From Chitinophagaceae bacterium (lineage in GTDB: Bacteria; Bacteroidota; Bacteroidia; Chitinophagales; Chitinophagaceae): a stretch of 64,000 bases of DNA. Made by a program: the position numbers and the translations under genes. Of this stretch, positions 62,989 to 64,000 are shown piece after piece; within the stretch, counting starts at the first letter, position 1; each line of letters begins with the position of its first letter. A model generated the notes under the pieces. That model searched no databases, had not been told where the DNA came from, and saw nothing but the letters and a program-made list of their open reading frames with translations. The stretch lies in the NCBI GenBank assembly GCA_003168265.1, contig PMSV01000023.1:632001-696000 (forward strand), in the 5' to 3' direction.

Positions 62989-64000
62989 TCAATAATATCT
63001 CCCAATAAATGGATTTTCTACTATTGCCCGTTTCAGAGCAGCCGGATCTACTGCGCCATCTTTAGCATATACAATTTTTCCCCCCGGTTCAACCAGTATA
63101 GTATAGGGTAGGGCGCCCTGCCATTTCGGATCAATGGCTTCGATCAGTTTGTACCTGTCTTCCATGTTAAAAATATAATTGATGTTAGAAGCCTGTTGTG
63201 ACTTCAGGAATTGCAGCGCTTTTTCTTTTTTATCAGGCTCATCTGCACTGATGCTTATAAACTCAAAATCACGGCGGCGATACATCCTGTTCATGGTAAC
63301 GAAATCCCCGAATTCTGCCACACAAGGGCCGCACCAGGTAGCCCATATATTAATCAGACGCAGTTTGCCCGAATTGTTTTTTATCAGTTCTTTAATCTGA
63401 TCTTCACTTATCGTATCCAGTTTCACAGGTTCTTTTGCCCATTGTTCTCTTGCTTTCGATATCCAATCGCTTTTCTCTGCCCACTTAATCGAGCACCCAA
63501 AAACTTTCGTAGTTGTTACAGGAACAGGCTTGTTATTCAGCAACGCTTCGATTGCATTGCGCGCATCCTGGCTATTCGGTTTTTTAGTAGGCTTCTCCAC
63601 ATCATCGATGCGTCCACTGTAGCGCAACTTTCGTTCCTTATCAAAAATGAAAACATGGGGCGTTGCGATTGGTCCATATTTTTTGGAGGTTTCTTCAGTA
63701 TCTCCGTCATAGAGGTAGGGGAAATTAAAATGCTTTTCATTTGACCTACTTTTCATTTCATCAAAGCTATCGCCCATGTCTGTATATCCCAATTCATCCA
63801 AACGGATAGAAGAGGGGTCATTTGGCATAATAGCCAATACTGCCACCCCTTTGTTGGTATAATCGCTTGTTAATTGTAAGATTCGATCTTCATAAGCCTG
63901 TGCTGTTGGGCAATGGTTGCAAGTGAAAATTATAACCAGAATTTTTGCATCTTTGAAAGAGGCCAGCGTATATCTTTTTCCATCTACTGAAGGAAGATTA
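62989..64000 (-). CDS. Two-domain thioredoxin-like protein (partial at window edge)
   Basis: The frame runs to 64000 with no start, so at least 336 residues are seen and the N-terminus lies outside. The first domain is redoxin-like (DGKRYTLASFKDAK, then FTCNHCPTAQAYEDR with C-x-x-C reduced to CNHC). The second is a TlpA-type thioredoxin with INIWATWCGPCVAEF and a cis-Pro (ALPYTILVEP). Two such domains in one chain are seen in Bacteroidota periplasmic redox proteins. It converges on the GMC gene with a 102-base gap. Confidence 0.9.
   Translation of the reverse strand, partial: NLPSVDGKRYTLASFKDAKILVIIFTCNHCPTAQAYEDRILQLTSDYTNKGVAVLAIMPNDPSSIRLDELGYTDMGDSFDEMKSRSNEKHFNFPYLYDGDTEETSKKYGPIATPHVFIFDKERKLRYSGRIDDVEKPTKKPNSQDARNAIEALLNNKPVPVTTTKVFGCSIKWAEKSDWISKAREQWAKEPVKLDTISEDQIKELIKNNSGKLRLINIWATWCGPCVAEFGDFVTMNRMYRRRDFEFISISADEPDKKEKALQFLKSQQASNINYIFNMEDRYKLIEAIDPKWQGALPYTILVEPGGKIVYAKDGAVDPAALKRAIVENPFIGRYY

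Overview
The window reads as chromosomal DNA of a member of the Bacteroidota, most likely Chitinophagaceae or a close relative. The evidence is lineage-typical gene content: a type IX secretion sorting domain, a carboxypeptidase-regulatory-domain TonB-dependent receptor, ECF sigma/anti-sigma pairs, an anti-sigma-type protein joined to an outer-membrane barrel, DUF4097 proteins and an EXPERA protein. Further support comes from promoter-like TTG-N17-19-TAnnTTTG sequences and from A-rich rather than Shine-Dalgarno leaders. I saw no rRNA, tRNA, CRISPR array, transposase or phage module. Species identity cannot be told from this.

Layout. 1-4.4 kb is a small worn accessory patch: two AAA+ ATPases, each preceded by short phased repeats, are flanked by two damaged members of one membrane-protein family (one stopped by an in-frame TAG, one internally deleted). 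4.4-15 kb is mostly housekeeping or single genes: DODA-type dioxygenase, phosphoglucosamine mutase (glmM), TlpA-like thioredoxin, gamma-glutamyltranspeptidase, a short asparaginase and several unknowns. 14.8-15.5 kb is non-coding but structured and may hold a small RNA. 15.6-24.3 kb holds a secreted PepSY-like protein, an AraC regulator followed by two DsrE proteins, an ECF sigma / zinc-finger-HEAT anti-sigma / two DUF4097 operon, a histone-H1-like tail fused to a YCII domain, an acyltransferase and a cation:proton antiporter. 24.3-31.6 kb holds a cysteine-motif small protein with a TonB receptor, an EXPERA membrane protein, an SDR enzyme, a second ECF sigma with its anti-sigma/barrel partner, and an OB-fold protein.

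31.6-51.9 kb is the main feature: a surface-glycan locus of about 20 kb in alternating blocks. It has a WcaJ-like initiating sugar transferase, at least six glycosyltransferases, two O-antigen polymerase/ligase-like membrane proteins and an MsbA/PglK-like ABC exporter. Mixed in is an unusual tailoring set: two B12-binding-type radical SAM proteins, one radical SAM protein with extra C-terminal cysteines, three SAM methyltransferases, an amidohydrolase with a complete metal site and a winged-helix/nucleotidyltransferase protein. One gene in it, a PMT/ArnT-like glycosyltransferase, is reduced to a remnant. The set suggests a lipid-linked, heavily modified glycan whose chemistry I cannot name.

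51.9-64 kb holds a DUF892 ferritin-like stress protein, a 1610-residue glycine-rich secreted protein with a type IX sorting domain, a 50-residue His/Asp-rich lipoprotein, and a gluconate-dehydrogenase-subunit-3 / GMC oxidoreductase pair. A two-domain thioredoxin-like protein runs off the right edge.
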